Positions 43,881 through 52,162 of a stretch of DNA of 64,000 bases are shown here, piece by piece; within the stretch, counting starts at the first letter, position 1; each line of letters opens with the position of its first letter. The notes under the pieces are model-generated. The model was given only the letters and a program-made list of their open reading frames with translations, was not told the DNA's origin and searched no databases. A program made the position numbers and the translations under genes. Source of the stretch: Pseudomonadota bacterium (GTDB taxonomy: Bacteria > Pseudomonadota > Gammaproteobacteria > Burkholderiales > Gallionellaceae); contig JAJZUP010000001.1 in assembly GCA_021848465.1 (NCBI GenBank), forward strand, positions 310,001 to 374,000, in the 5' to 3' direction.

Positions 43881-44759
43881 ATGGGGCCGTTCGATCTTGC
43901 AGACAATCTTGCCTACCAGCGCTGGCGTGAGCACAAGCTGGCGCATGCCGTCACCCGTGCGGATGAGCTGATCGTCGAAGTCCGCAATCCGCATGCGGTC
44001 AGCGCTGCGGAACGCATGGCCATTCTGGCGTGCTGCCAGCGCAGCAATATGGCTGTGTATGCCACCAATATCGAGCTGGACGAATCTGGCCTGCAGGCTT
44101 TTTCCGCGCAATTCGGTTTGCGGCGGCTGGACGCTAACTGGCTGGCCGGCGAGAGTGGCATCACACGCATTGCTGTAAGCAGCCGCGACGATCAGCAGCG
44201 GCAAACCTATATTCCCTATACGGATCGCCCAATCAAGTGGCATACCGATGGCTATTACAATCCGCCGGAGCGACAGATTCAAGCCATGGTACTGCACTGT
44301 GTGCGCAGCGCCGGGCAGGGCGGGGAAAACCGCGTGATGGATCACGAAATCGCCTACCTGATGTTGCGTGATGCAAATCCGGATTTCATCCGGGCCTTGT
44401 CGGCGCCGGATGTCATGACCATTCCGGAGCGAGTGGATGAAACCGACGGCATACGACCGGCACAGAGCGGTCCGGTGTTTTCGGTGAATGCCGCCGGGCA
44501 ATTGCACATGCGTTATACCGCGCGTACCCGCAGCATTGTGTGGAAGCCGGATGAATTGACGGGCACGGCAGTTGCGCAACTGGAAAGCGTGCTGGCAACC
44601 CCGACTCCGCACATACTCGGAGTGCGGCTGGAGGCTGGAATGGGGTTGCTGTGCAATAACGTGCTGCATGACCGCAGCGCATTCGTTGATGATCCTGCTC
44701 ATCCCCGGCTGCTGCTGCGCGGCCGCTATCTGGATCGCGTGACCGGCCTAAAGTCTTAA
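43881..44759 (+). CDS. TauD/TfdA-family Fe(II)/2-oxoglutarate dioxygenase
   Basis: A 292-residue member of the TauD family. The Fe(II) ligands are visible as WHTDGYY (His-x-Asp, about residue 120) and a distal His in NNVLHDRSAF (about 263). LLLRGRYLDR near the end holds the Arg expected to bind 2-oxoglutarate. TauD enzymes oxidise sulfonates or similar compounds and release sulfite or other products. The substrate here is unknown; the link to dsr genes makes a sulfur compound likely but unproven. Confidence 0.85.
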   Translation: MGPFDLADNLAYQRWREHKLAHAVTRADELIVEVRNPHAVSAAERMAILACCQRSNMAVYATNIELDESGLQAFSAQFGLRRLDANWLAGESGITRIAVSSRDDQQRQTYIPYTDRPIKWHTDGYYNPPERQIQAMVLHCVRSAGQGGENRVMDHEIAYLMLRDANPDFIRALSAPDVMTIPERVDETDGIRPAQSGPVFSVNAAGQLHMRYTARTRSIVWKPDELTGTAVAQLESVLATPTPHILGVRLEAGMGLLCNNVLHDRSAFVDDPAHPRLLLRGRYLDRVTGLKS

Positions 44760-44822
44760 GGCGGGATGCCGATATTCCATCAGCCTGACCGGTAATTCCA
44801 TAAATGAATTAACAGGACTCAT

Positions 44823-46010
44823 ATGCTGAAACTGACAGCGTCTATCCTCCAGCAACTCAAATACTCATTCCTTGGCTTTGGCTTGCTGATGGGACTTGTT
44901 TTTCCGTTTTATGCCAATTTTTTCGTCAACTGGAAAGAGGGCATGCTGATCTGGTTTTGCCTCGGGTGCATTGTGGCGGGGATTAGTATCGGGATTGCGA
45001 ACCATCATCTGCTTGAATGGTTGCTGGTGCGTAAACTGCGCAAGGTGGCGGTCGCGGCAGAAAAAATCCGCAAGGGCGACTTGCGTGAAGGATGCGGCAT
45101 ACGCAGTGCCGACACGATCGGGGAAATCACCGAGGGCTTTGACGGGATGGCGACCAGTTTGCGCAAGACGCTGGGGGAAATGTCCCATGCTGCCAACGAT
45201 GTCGACACGACCTCGCGCGAGATCGGTACTTCGCTGACATCGCTCGGCCAGCATATGGGTGAATATCGTCAGAACGAGCATGAGATTATCAAGGTCATCA
45301 ACGGCATGGCAGAGGCGGCCGATTCGATCATGAGCCTGACCGCCACCGCGCACAGCAGCGCAGTGGCTGCAGATGAACTGGTGCGCCACGGTGTGACGCA
45401 AGTGCATGCGACGGAGCGGGCTATTTCAGTGCTGGACGAAGCCAGTCACAAGATTTCCGAGAATTCAGCCCGGCTGGAAAGCAGTGCCAAAGAGGTAGAG
45501 GCAGCGGTTTCCGCTATCCGTGCAATTTCCGAGCAAACGAATTTGCTGGCTCTGAACGCTGCGATTGAGGCCGCTCGCGCAGGCGAGCAGGGGCGCGGTT
45601 TTGCCGTGGTAGCCGATGAAGTCCGCAAGCTGTCGGAGCAGGCATCCGAAGCGACCCGGCGCATCGATGCCGTGCTGAAGCAGGTCGGTGCCGACGTGCA
45701 ATCCACTGTGCAGATATCGGCTGAAAATGCACGCGCGGTGAGTGACGGCTTGCAGGCTTCGCGCTCATCGACGGAAATCTTTGCGCAAATCGAACAGTCC
45801 ACAGCACAAATGAAAGCATCAGTGGAGAATGTGCGTGAGGCGGCAGATGATCAGCAGATGCTGGTTGGCATTGTTTTGTCGCGGATCGACGAAAACCGCA
45901 GCCGTACCGATGCTGCTGCTGACCTTGCTTCCGTGTGTACGCTGGAGTCGGTGCGCATGCAGGAGGCGGCACAGGGATTGAATGCGACGACCGGCAGGTT
46001 TGTCTTTTAG
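44823..46010 (+). CDS. Methyl-accepting chemotaxis protein with minimal sensor part
   Basis: A 395-residue chemoreceptor. Two membrane helices (about 13-33 and 42-65) are separated by only a short loop, so no periplasmic ligand domain exists. A HAMP-like linker ([20 protein letters not shown]) leads to the cytoplasmic signalling domain with the invariant hairpin tip (about [20 protein letters not shown]). It may sense membrane energy or an internal signal. It is followed by a terminator. Confidence 0.92.
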   Translation: MLKLTASILQQLKYSFLGFGLLMGLVFPFYANFFVNWKEGMLIWFCLGCIVAGISIGIANHHLLEWLLVRKLRKVAVAAEKIRKGDLREGCGIRSADTIGEITEGFDGMATSLRKTLGEMSHAANDVDTTSREIGTSLTSLGQHMGEYRQNEHEIIKVINGMAEAADSIMSLTATAHSSAVAADELVRHGVTQVHATERAISVLDEASHKISENSARLESSAKEVEAAVSAIRAISEQTNLLALNAAIEAARAGEQGRGFAVVADEVRKLSEQASEATRRIDAVLKQVGADVQSTVQISAENARAVSDGLQASRSSTEIFAQIEQSTAQMKASVENVREAADDQQMLVGIVLSRIDENRSRTDAAADLASVCTLESVRMQEAAQGLNATTGRFVF

Positions 46011-46032
46011 CCTCGCTTCCCGGACATAAAAA

Positions 46033-46059
46033 AGCCCGCATTGCTGCGGGCTTTTTTTA
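46033..46059. terminator. Bidirectional intrinsic terminator
   Basis: Stem AGCCCGCA (46033-46040) with TGCGGGCT (46045-46052), loop TTGC, then seven T on the plus strand. On the minus strand six or so T follow the stem as well. It lies between the convergent chemoreceptor and FadL-like genes. Confidence 0.92.
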
Positions 46060-46078
46060 TCCAGGCTGAACCGGACAA

Positions 46079-47302
46079 TCAGAACTTGTACCGCAGTGAG
46101 ACTGAGTACGATTGCTGGGAGTGCTTGGTGGTGTTGCTGCCGCCAAAATTGGTAACCCCAACTGTCTTGGTCACTTCCGGCGTGATGACTGCCGAAGCTT
46201 CGACGGCAAATTCCTTGGAGATATCGTAACCGCCGCCGAAGGTATAGGAGTTGGTTACAACCGCCGGGAAGAACATGTTGTTGAAGAAATTGATGCAATC
46301 GTCGCGATAAACACCAGGGGTTTTTTCGCTGATCGGGTCGTTGGCATTGTTGTAACCCAGGCCCAGCCAGTAGGACTTGGCAGAGTACTTGGCGCCGATG
46401 GCGGCAATGTTCTGATCCTTCCAGTTGAAGTCCTTGTAGCCCGCAGCGCTGCCCCACTGGATCAGCTTGTAATCGGCAGTCAGGGTAAAGCTGTCGCTAA
46501 CCTTGTAGGCAACCCCGGCCTTGATTTCGGCAGGCTGGTTCAGGTCGTCGCCGAACGGAGCGCCTTTGGTTCCCCCAGTTACCAAACCGAAACCTGCGCC
46601 CGCGGCAGAAATCTGTGTGCCGTATTTGGCGGCAATTTCTGACTGGTAAGAACCGGCAAGAGTCAGGGCGGAAGAGGCATTGTAATAGCCACCCAGCGAG
46701 AAGCCGAAACCGCTGCTGGAATCACTGTTGCCGGCAGAATTTACATTACCCGCACCCATGCCGGAAGCATTGTAGGACAGACGCAACGAACCGGACTGGA
46801 GTACGGGCGAGAAACCCACACCATAATCTTGCGTGTTGTACGCAATCGTTGGAACCACACGCAAGATGCTCAGCGCCGATTTGGCGTAGATATGCGTTGC
46901 TGGCGCGCCTTGATAGTCCACGCCCATGCCGGCGATACCGGCTACGGCAACGCCATAGGTCAGGCTGTCGTCGATGCGGCTGGCGTATGAAACATCCGGA
47001 ATGTAGCTGGTACTGGCATTGCTATCAGCCGTTACCCCGGAAAGTGCGGGAACGCCTGTGTTGCTGACTTTGGGGGTAAACAGGACCACCCCGCCAGTTA
47101 CTTCTGATCCCTGGGATTTGCCCAGCATCGCCGGGTTGGCCCAGGTGCTTTCGGCACCCATGTAGTTGGCCACGCCGGTGCCGCCGAGCGCAGTGCTTTG
47201 CGAACCGACTGCCATCATTTCGTCGCCGTTGGTGGCGTAAGCCAGCGGAGAGGCCAGCACGCCGGCAGATAACAGCGACACTACGATTTGTTTCAATTTC
47301 AT
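46079..47302 (-). CDS. FadL/OmpP1-type outer-membrane transport protein
   Basis: A 407-residue outer-membrane barrel. The signal peptide ends near LAYATNG. The N-terminal hatch sequence (GSQSTALGGTGVANYMGAE, then WANPAMLG) is the FadL signature. The last residues (YSVSLRYKF) form the terminal strand with Phe. FadL proteins import hydrophobic molecules; here it lies after dsrE2, so uptake of a hydrophobic sulfur compound is conceivable. The start at 47302 begins the signal peptide; the frame extends upstream without support. Confidence 0.88.
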   Translation of the reverse strand: MKLKQIVVSLLSAGVLASPLAYATNGDEMMAVGSQSTALGGTGVANYMGAESTWANPAMLGKSQGSEVTGGVVLFTPKVSNTGVPALSGVTADSNASTSYIPDVSYASRIDDSLTYGVAVAGIAGMGVDYQGAPATHIYAKSALSILRVVPTIAYNTQDYGVGFSPVLQSGSLRLSYNASGMGAGNVNSAGNSDSSSGFGFSLGGYYNASSALTLAGSYQSEIAAKYGTQISAAGAGFGLVTGGTKGAPFGDDLNQPAEIKAGVAYKVSDSFTLTADYKLIQWGSAAGYKDFNWKDQNIAAIGAKYSAKSYWLGLGYNNANDPISEKTPGVYRDDCINFFNNMFFPAVVTNSYTFGGGYDISKEFAVEASAVITPEVTKTVGVTNFGGSNTTKHSQQSYSVSLRYKF

Positions 47303-47369
47303 ACAGTTCTCCCTGAGTGTAGTTATGGTGATGCAGAAATCTTTAAAGCAAATCTGGTTAAGTTTGCGC

Positions 47370-47840
47370 CTAGACAAACAGGCAGATGTCGGTGTCTCCG
47401 GCAAAGCCCATGAACATTGAGGCGCCGCCGTATTCGACGTTGTCGATGAATTCGCTCTTGTCGAATTCGAACAGGTCGACGGTCATCTGGCAGGCAATGA
47501 ATTTCACGTCTGCTTCCAGGCACAGGTCGCGCAATTCCTCTAAGGAGGCGACGCCATGCTTGGCGAGCTTCTGCTTCATCATCATGGTTGCCATGGTTTC
47601 CATACCGGGCAAGGCTTGCACCATGACCGGCATCGGCACGGGCATTGGCATGGCCGGATTGGCAAGTGGGCTGATCTTCACATCAGACAAATCTTTGCGC
47701 AGTAATTGCAGGCCGTAGAACGTGAAGAAGACCTGAACCTCATAACCCAGCGCCGCAGCAGTTGAAGCGAGGATGAAAGGCGGGTAGGCCATGTCCAGGG
47801 TGCCCTTGGTGGCGATGATCGCCATTTTCTTGGTGGTCAT
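47370..47840 (-). CDS. dsrE2: DsrE2-type sulfur-transfer protein
   Basis: A 156-residue DsrE/DsrF/DrsH-like protein. KKMAIIATKGTLDMAYPPFILASTAAALGYEVQVF is the standard DsrE2 start. Two Cys stand out: LRDLCLEADVKFIACQMTVDLF, the second being the conserved active Cys, plus the Met/Pro-rich segment characteristic of the family. It is probably membrane-associated through its hydrophobic stretches. It follows tusA by 31 bases, the usual tusA-dsrE2 pair that moves sulfane sulfur in the cytoplasm. Confidence 0.93.
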   Translation of the reverse strand: MTTKKMAIIATKGTLDMAYPPFILASTAAALGYEVQVFFTFYGLQLLRKDLSDVKISPLANPAMPMPVPMPVMVQALPGMETMATMMMKQKLAKHGVASLEELRDLCLEADVKFIACQMTVDLFEFDKSEFIDNVEYGGASMFMGFAGDTDICLFV

Positions 47841-47871
47841 GCTCGTTATCCTTAGCAGTGAAAATCGGGGT

Positions 47872-48099
47872 TTATTTCTTCTTCATGAAGAAGACGAATT
47901 TGCCGCCTTCCTGGGTGGAAGAGAGCAGCGTGTTGCCAGTCTGGTCGGCAAAGGCTTGCATGTCTTTTACCGAGCCGGTGTCGGTGGCGATCACTTTCAA
48001 TACCTGGCCGCTTGCCATGTCGGTCAGCGCTTTCTTGGTTTTAACGATAGGCAGCGGACAAGACAAACCACTGGCATCAAACTCTTTGTCGAAATTCAT
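47872..48099 (-). CDS. tusA: TusA sulfur carrier protein
   Basis: A 75-residue SirA/TusA-family protein with the persulfide-carrying motif CPLP (SGLSCPLPIVKTKKAL). Central to cytoplasmic sulfur trafficking, passing sulfur to DsrE2 and DsrEFH. It opens the tusA-dsrE2-(fadL) unit, and paired inverted heptamers lie about 108 and 130 bases upstream. Confidence 0.96.
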   Translation of the reverse strand: MNFDKEFDASGLSCPLPIVKTKKALTDMASGQVLKVIATDTGSVKDMQAFADQTGNTLLSSTQEGGKFVFFMKKK

Positions 48100-48199
48100 G
48101 TTTCTCTCCTACGTGTTAATAAAATGCCACCGGATACACACGAAATGAATGATTACGGTGCGGGCGCGTAATTAAGAACGTGCGGGCAAATTGCGTCCA

Positions 48200-48237
48200 T
48201 ACCCACGACGGGTATGGCTCATAGCCCATTGGGGTTA
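48200..48237. promoter_or_regulatory. Paired 7-2-7 inverted heptamers upstream of tusA
   Basis: Site one TACCCAC-GA-CGGGTAT (48200-48215). Site two TAGCCCA-TT-GGGGTTA (48222-48237). Centres are 22 bases apart, the same as in the dsrA region. Site one matches the NarL-type TACYYMT arrangement well. They lie upstream of tusA and just downstream of the stress-protein gene. Confidence 0.6.
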
Positions 48238-48252
48238 TCTTTTAGTGAATGC

Positions 48253-49080
48253 TTATGCAGGTACGACGAGGGTGGGGACTTCCATGTTCCCGGCGATGTG
48301 TTGCATGAAGCCGCGGGTGCCGAACGGGAACAGGTGATAACGCTGGCGCCCGATCACTACCAAGTCGGCAGCGGAGTCTTTGACGGCTGCCAGGGTTTGC
48401 TCAACCAGGTTGCCTTGGCGCACTTCGCCGCTGACCTGGTTGCAGGAGGCGGATGCCAGCGCAACATTCAGGGTGTTCAGGCTTTGCGTCTTGGACATTG
48501 ATTCGGCATCGCTGCCTTGGGCTACGCTGAGCACCGTGAGCGGCAGGCTGCAAATGCTGGCAATGGTCGCGGCAGTCTTCGCAATTGCAGGGGCAGCGGG
48601 CGTATCGCCGACAGCGGCCAATATGCGATTACTCCAGAAGTTGCCAGCACGCGGCACCAGCAACACACTGCACGAGGTGTCTCGGATGACTTTGCTGACC
48701 ATCTCGCCGACCAGCAGGCGGGCGAGAAAACTGGGTTTGCCGCGGCGGCGGATCACGATCAGGTCTGTGCCCGAATCATTGGCTTCGGCGACGATAGCGC
48801 TATGGATTTCCGGACGCCGCCGCACATGCACATCAAGCTGGATACCGGCTGCTGCCGCTTGTTGTTCCAGCGAGGTAATCTTGTCGGCGATCTGGCGTTC
48901 GTCGCGCAACACCAGATCCGGCATTTCGGCTTCATACTCCGGATTGTCCAGCATGGGTACCACTACGCGCAGCGGCACGCCGCAACGTTTGGCCATGGCA
49001 AATGCCAAGCGCTCCGCTCCGACATCGAATTCGGTATGCTCCGTTGCGAGCAGGATGCGACTGAATGGATATGCGCTCAT
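48253..49080 (-). CDS. Tandem universal stress protein
   Basis: A 275-residue protein made of two UspA domains (about 1-140 and 150-275). The first opens with FSRILLATEHTEFD and has VIRRRGKPSFLARLLVGEMVSKVIRDTSCSVLLV. The second ends in DLVVIGRQRYHLFPFGTRGFMQHIAGNMEVPTLVV. It is the last gene of the soeABC-tauE series, 10 bases after the small membrane protein. A stress role for sulfite or sulfide exposure is inferred from context. Confidence 0.9.
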   Translation of the reverse strand: MSAYPFSRILLATEHTEFDVGAERLAFAMAKRCGVPLRVVVPMLDNPEYEAEMPDLVLRDERQIADKITSLEQQAAAAGIQLDVHVRRRPEIHSAIVAEANDSGTDLIVIRRRGKPSFLARLLVGEMVSKVIRDTSCSVLLVPRAGNFWSNRILAAVGDTPAAPAIAKTAATIASICSLPLTVLSVAQGSDAESMSKTQSLNTLNVALASASCNQVSGEVRQGNLVEQTLAAVKDSAADLVVIGRQRYHLFPFGTRGFMQHIAGNMEVPTLVVPA

Positions 49081-49090
49081 GGGATAACCC

Positions 49091-49513
49091 TTATTGTCCG
49101 GAACTGAGGATACCCGAGGCGGCCACCAATTGCACGATTAACGCTGCAATGCAGATCATGACAAAGGCCCAGTCCTTGCGGCGTGCGTATATCGGCATGA
49201 TGGCCAGCAGGCAGAGCAGTGAACAGCCGGAGAGCCAGGCGATGCCGACCAGCCCCGCATAATCGCCGTGGGCAGTCTGCGCCAGCCAGTCCCATCCGGT
49301 AGGCGCATGCGTCTGTTGCAGGTACTCAGTCGTGGATAATCCCCAGATCTTGGGCAGATCTTCAAGAGGGACAAAGGCGGGCAGCCAGCCGAGTACATAG
49401 GCAATGAATGAAACAACCAGCAAGGCCAGCCCGGAGCGCATGCCCCAGTTAAGCCAGGTCGCATAGCGTTGTTGCTCGACGGAAATGACGGGTTGATCTT
49501 CAGGACTGTTCAC
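49091..49513 (-). CDS. DUF1634-like membrane protein linked to TauE
   Basis: A 140-residue protein with three membrane helices (about 20-45, 80-105, 112-135). DUF1634-type proteins commonly sit next to TauE/SafE exporters, as here, although this one is longer than usual. The start is GTG at 49513, overlapping the tauE stop, with GGGAG seven bases upstream. A partner role in anion export is inferred. Confidence 0.7.
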   Translation of the reverse strand: MNSPEDQPVISVEQQRYATWLNWGMRSGLALLVVSFIAYVLGWLPAFVPLEDLPKIWGLSTTEYLQQTHAPTGWDWLAQTAHGDYAGLVGIAWLSGCSLLCLLAIMPIYARRKDWAFVMICIAALIVQLVAASGILSSGQ

Positions 49514-50493
49514 ATCCACACTCCCAAGCCTTTTAGCAGCGCGCGTATCCCGGCAAACAGCAGTAGCGTAATCACCATCTTGCGCACCACCGAAGCTTTC
49601 AGTACATGCAGCAGGCGCGCACCGATCATGGCGCCCAGCATCATGCCGATCACGGAGGGCACGGCGATGATCGCCAGTACGGCGCCCTTGCTCAAATATA
49701 CCCAGGTGGCCGAAGAACTCGCCAGGGTCAGGATCAGGCCCGAGGTGCCGGCAGCTACCTTGATCGGCGCCCCCATCAGCAGGTTGAGCACGGGCAGATT
49801 GGCCCATCCGGCACCGACGCCAAACAGTCCGCCGATAAAGCCGATCAGCGTAAAGATCACCAGGCCGAGCGGCGTGCGATGCACCTTCCAGTCAATATCC
49901 TTTTTCTGCGCGGCATCCCGGAAAACGCCATGAATCGACAGAGCCAGTGCAAGGCGGTCTTGTTGTTTGACCTCCGGGAATTCGGATTTTTTGGCGGTGG
50001 CCATCAGTGCCACGATAAACAGGATGGTCAGGCCCAGTGCAATTTGCACGGTGGTGGCGGGCAGTACCAGACCGACCAGCGCCCCGGCGATCGCACTGGC
50101 GGAAGCCAGCACTGCGAGTGGTAAAGCCAGGCGCAGGTTGGCCAATCCGCCGCGCAGCAGCGAGGGTCCGGCGGCGAGCGCGCTGGCCATCGCAACCAGC
50201 AGGCCGGCGCCGCGCACAAAATCCAGGTGGAACGGGAAAAAGCCGCCGACGATAGGCACGAACAACACGCCGCCGCCTACACCGGAGGGAACCGCAACAA
50301 TGCCCAGAAAGAAGCAGGTAATGAACAATGCCAGCGCCCATCCCCACCACGGCAACGTGCTGGTTGCTGCGGGGACGCTATCCGCAGCGTATGCCCCGGC
50401 AGTGAACAGCGCGAGGGTGACCAGCAGCAGTGCGGCATTGGCCTTAAGCAGGCTGCCCGTTGCGCTGAGTTTGGCGAGGGAGGTGTCCCACAT
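49510..50493 (-). CDS. tauE: TauE/SafE-family sulfite exporter
   Basis: A 327-residue membrane transporter. After a hydrophobic leader, eight or so helices follow, with the SafE-type glycine-rich motifs PSGVGGGVLFVP and LIGFIGGLFGVGAGWANLPVLN. Family members export sulfite or sulfonates. Its start shares one base with the soeC stop, so it is translationally linked to the sulfite-oxidising enzyme, fitting removal of excess sulfite. Confidence 0.9.
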   Translation of the reverse strand: MWDTSLAKLSATGSLLKANAALLLVTLALFTAGAYAADSVPAATSTLPWWGWALALFITCFFLGIVAVPSGVGGGVLFVPIVGGFFPFHLDFVRGAGLLVAMASALAAGPSLLRGGLANLRLALPLAVLASASAIAGALVGLVLPATTVQIALGLTILFIVALMATAKKSEFPEVKQQDRLALALSIHGVFRDAAQKKDIDWKVHRTPLGLVIFTLIGFIGGLFGVGAGWANLPVLNLLMGAPIKVAAGTSGLILTLASSSATWVYLSKGAVLAIIAVPSVIGMMLGAMIGARLLHVLKASVVRKMVITLLLFAGIRALLKGLGVWM

Positions 50494-51395
50494 CAGGATT
50501 TGCCCTGGTAATAGAGGTTTTGCGGGTGCTGTGCCTCGGCAAAGAAATACCAGCGTTCAGCGAGCAAGCCCAGATACTGGGCGACGAAGGCCAGCAATGG
50601 CAGCGTCAGCACCAGTGCCAGCGGCAAAACGAAACTGCCCAGCAACAGTGCAACCAGGATACCGCGCACGAAAGCCGGGCTTTTGCCGTGGAAGAACTCG
50701 CGCGTGTTATACGAGCCGCCGAGCGAGCCTTGTGCTTTCTGTACGATATGCGGATGGCGGATGCCGATCGCGGTTTGCAGTGTGCTGGTGGGGCGCAGGG
50801 TGGCATTGCGCCAGAGCGAGACGGCGCGGGTAAGCAGGCCCAGCACCGTCAGCGCAAATGCGGCCTTGGCCAGGCCGGCAACGAGGTCGGGTGCCGCATA
50901 CGCAGCATAGGCAGCCGCCAGCGTCGTGCCGGAGGCGCAGCCCAGTACGATGAAGTTGACGATGGTCAGTGGGTGCGACCACTCCTTCAATACCTTGATC
51001 GCCGCATAAATCATGCCGGTGCAGACGAACAGCACGATGGCGAATACGACACCAATCACGCCGATCGCGAGCGTGTGACCGAAATTCAGCCAGTGTGCCA
51101 GCGCATAAGCAAATACCACTGCCATGAAGGCAGGCAGCGCAATCCCTTCACGTGCCAGCCAGGAAGTGCGCCACATCGTCATGGCGCGCCAGGCGCGCTC
51201 CGGATGACCGAGGTGGAACACCGACGAGATGCCGCCGAGTGCGCTCAGCACCAACACCAGCACTGCGCCGCCCAGCAAGAAGTTTTCCGGCAGGGATGCG
51301 CCGACCAGCAGCTCACAGAAAAACAGCGTGATGAATAAACCCTGGCCCGCGCCGATCAGCGTGGTCAGGAACAGTACGGAAAAAGCAGGACGCAT
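50493..51395 (-). CDS. soeC: SoeC, membrane anchor of sulfite:quinone oxidoreductase
   Basis: A 300-residue DmsC-like membrane subunit with about eight helices. SSVFHLGHPERAWRAMTMWRTSWLAREG is the recognisable DmsC-type loop. It anchors SoeAB and passes electrons to quinone. It follows soeB by 10 bases. The assignment as SoeC rather than a polysulfide or DMSO reductase subunit rests on the sulfur-oxidation context. Confidence 0.9.
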   Translation of the reverse strand: MRPAFSVLFLTTLIGAGQGLFITLFFCELLVGASLPENFLLGGAVLVLVLSALGGISSVFHLGHPERAWRAMTMWRTSWLAREGIALPAFMAVVFAYALAHWLNFGHTLAIGVIGVVFAIVLFVCTGMIYAAIKVLKEWSHPLTIVNFIVLGCASGTTLAAAYAAYAAPDLVAGLAKAAFALTVLGLLTRAVSLWRNATLRPTSTLQTAIGIRHPHIVQKAQGSLGGSYNTREFFHGKSPAFVRGILVALLLGSFVLPLALVLTLPLLAFVAQYLGLLAERWYFFAEAQHPQNLYYQGKS

Positions 51396-51405
51396 GTCGT
51401 AAGCC

Positions 51406-52128
51406 TCAGTTCAATTCTTCGGTAGCCGGCGGCAGGGTCTCATCGAACGGAGCCCCGTCAATCTTGTGCGGGTTGTCGGAGCGGTATAGCTCCTCGTTGC
51501 GTACCGTCACGGTGGTCTTGCGCCGCGGCAAATAATGGTTGGCCGGTTTGGTGTTGGCCTCCGGCATCAGGGTATAACCGCCGCGTTCGCGGATGGCGAC
51601 CGAGACTTCGGACTCCGGGTCGTGCACATCGCCGAACAGGCGCGCGCCCGGTGGGCAGGCCAGCACGCACGAAGGCTTGCGGCGCTCCTCCGGCAGGCTC
51701 ATGTCATAGATGCGATCCACGCACAGCGTGCATTTGGTCATCACCTTGCGCTCTTCATCGAATTCGCGCACGCCGTATGGGCAGGCCCACGAGCAATATT
51801 TGCAGCCGATGCACTTGTCGTAATCCACCAGCACGATGCCGTCCGATTTGCGTTTGTACGAAGCGCCGGTCGGGCACACCGGCACGCAGGCCGGATCCTC
51901 GCAATGCAGGCAGCTCTTCGGGAAGTGCACCGTTTCAGTAGCCGGGTAAGCGCCAACCTCGAAAGTCTGCACGCGGTTGAAGAACGTACCGTTCGGGTCC
52001 TGCTCGTAAGGGTTGCAATCGGTCAGCGCGCCAGCCGCGCCGGAGGTGTTCCACTGCTTGCAGTTGGTCACACAGGCATGGCAGCCGACACACACATTCA
52101 AATCGATAACCAAGGCGAGCTGTGTCAT
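51406..52128 (-). CDS. soeB: SoeB, iron-sulfur subunit of sulfite:quinone oxidoreductase
   Basis: A 240-residue DmsB-like protein with four 4Fe-4S clusters: CVGCHACVTNCKQW, CLHCEDPACVPVCPTGA, CIGCKYCSWACPYG and CTLCVDRIY...CVLACPPGA. No Tat signal, so the enzyme faces the cytoplasm, as known for SoeABC. It follows soeA by 34 bases. Confidence 0.95.
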   Translation of the reverse strand: MTQLALVIDLNVCVGCHACVTNCKQWNTSGAAGALTDCNPYEQDPNGTFFNRVQTFEVGAYPATETVHFPKSCLHCEDPACVPVCPTGASYKRKSDGIVLVDYDKCIGCKYCSWACPYGVREFDEERKVMTKCTLCVDRIYDMSLPEERRKPSCVLACPPGARLFGDVHDPESEVSVAIRERGGYTLMPEANTKPANHYLPRRKTTVTVRNEELYRSDNPHKIDGAPFDETLPPATEELN

Positions 52129-52162
52129 AGCGAGCCTTTCAACTTAACAATCACTAACTGCG

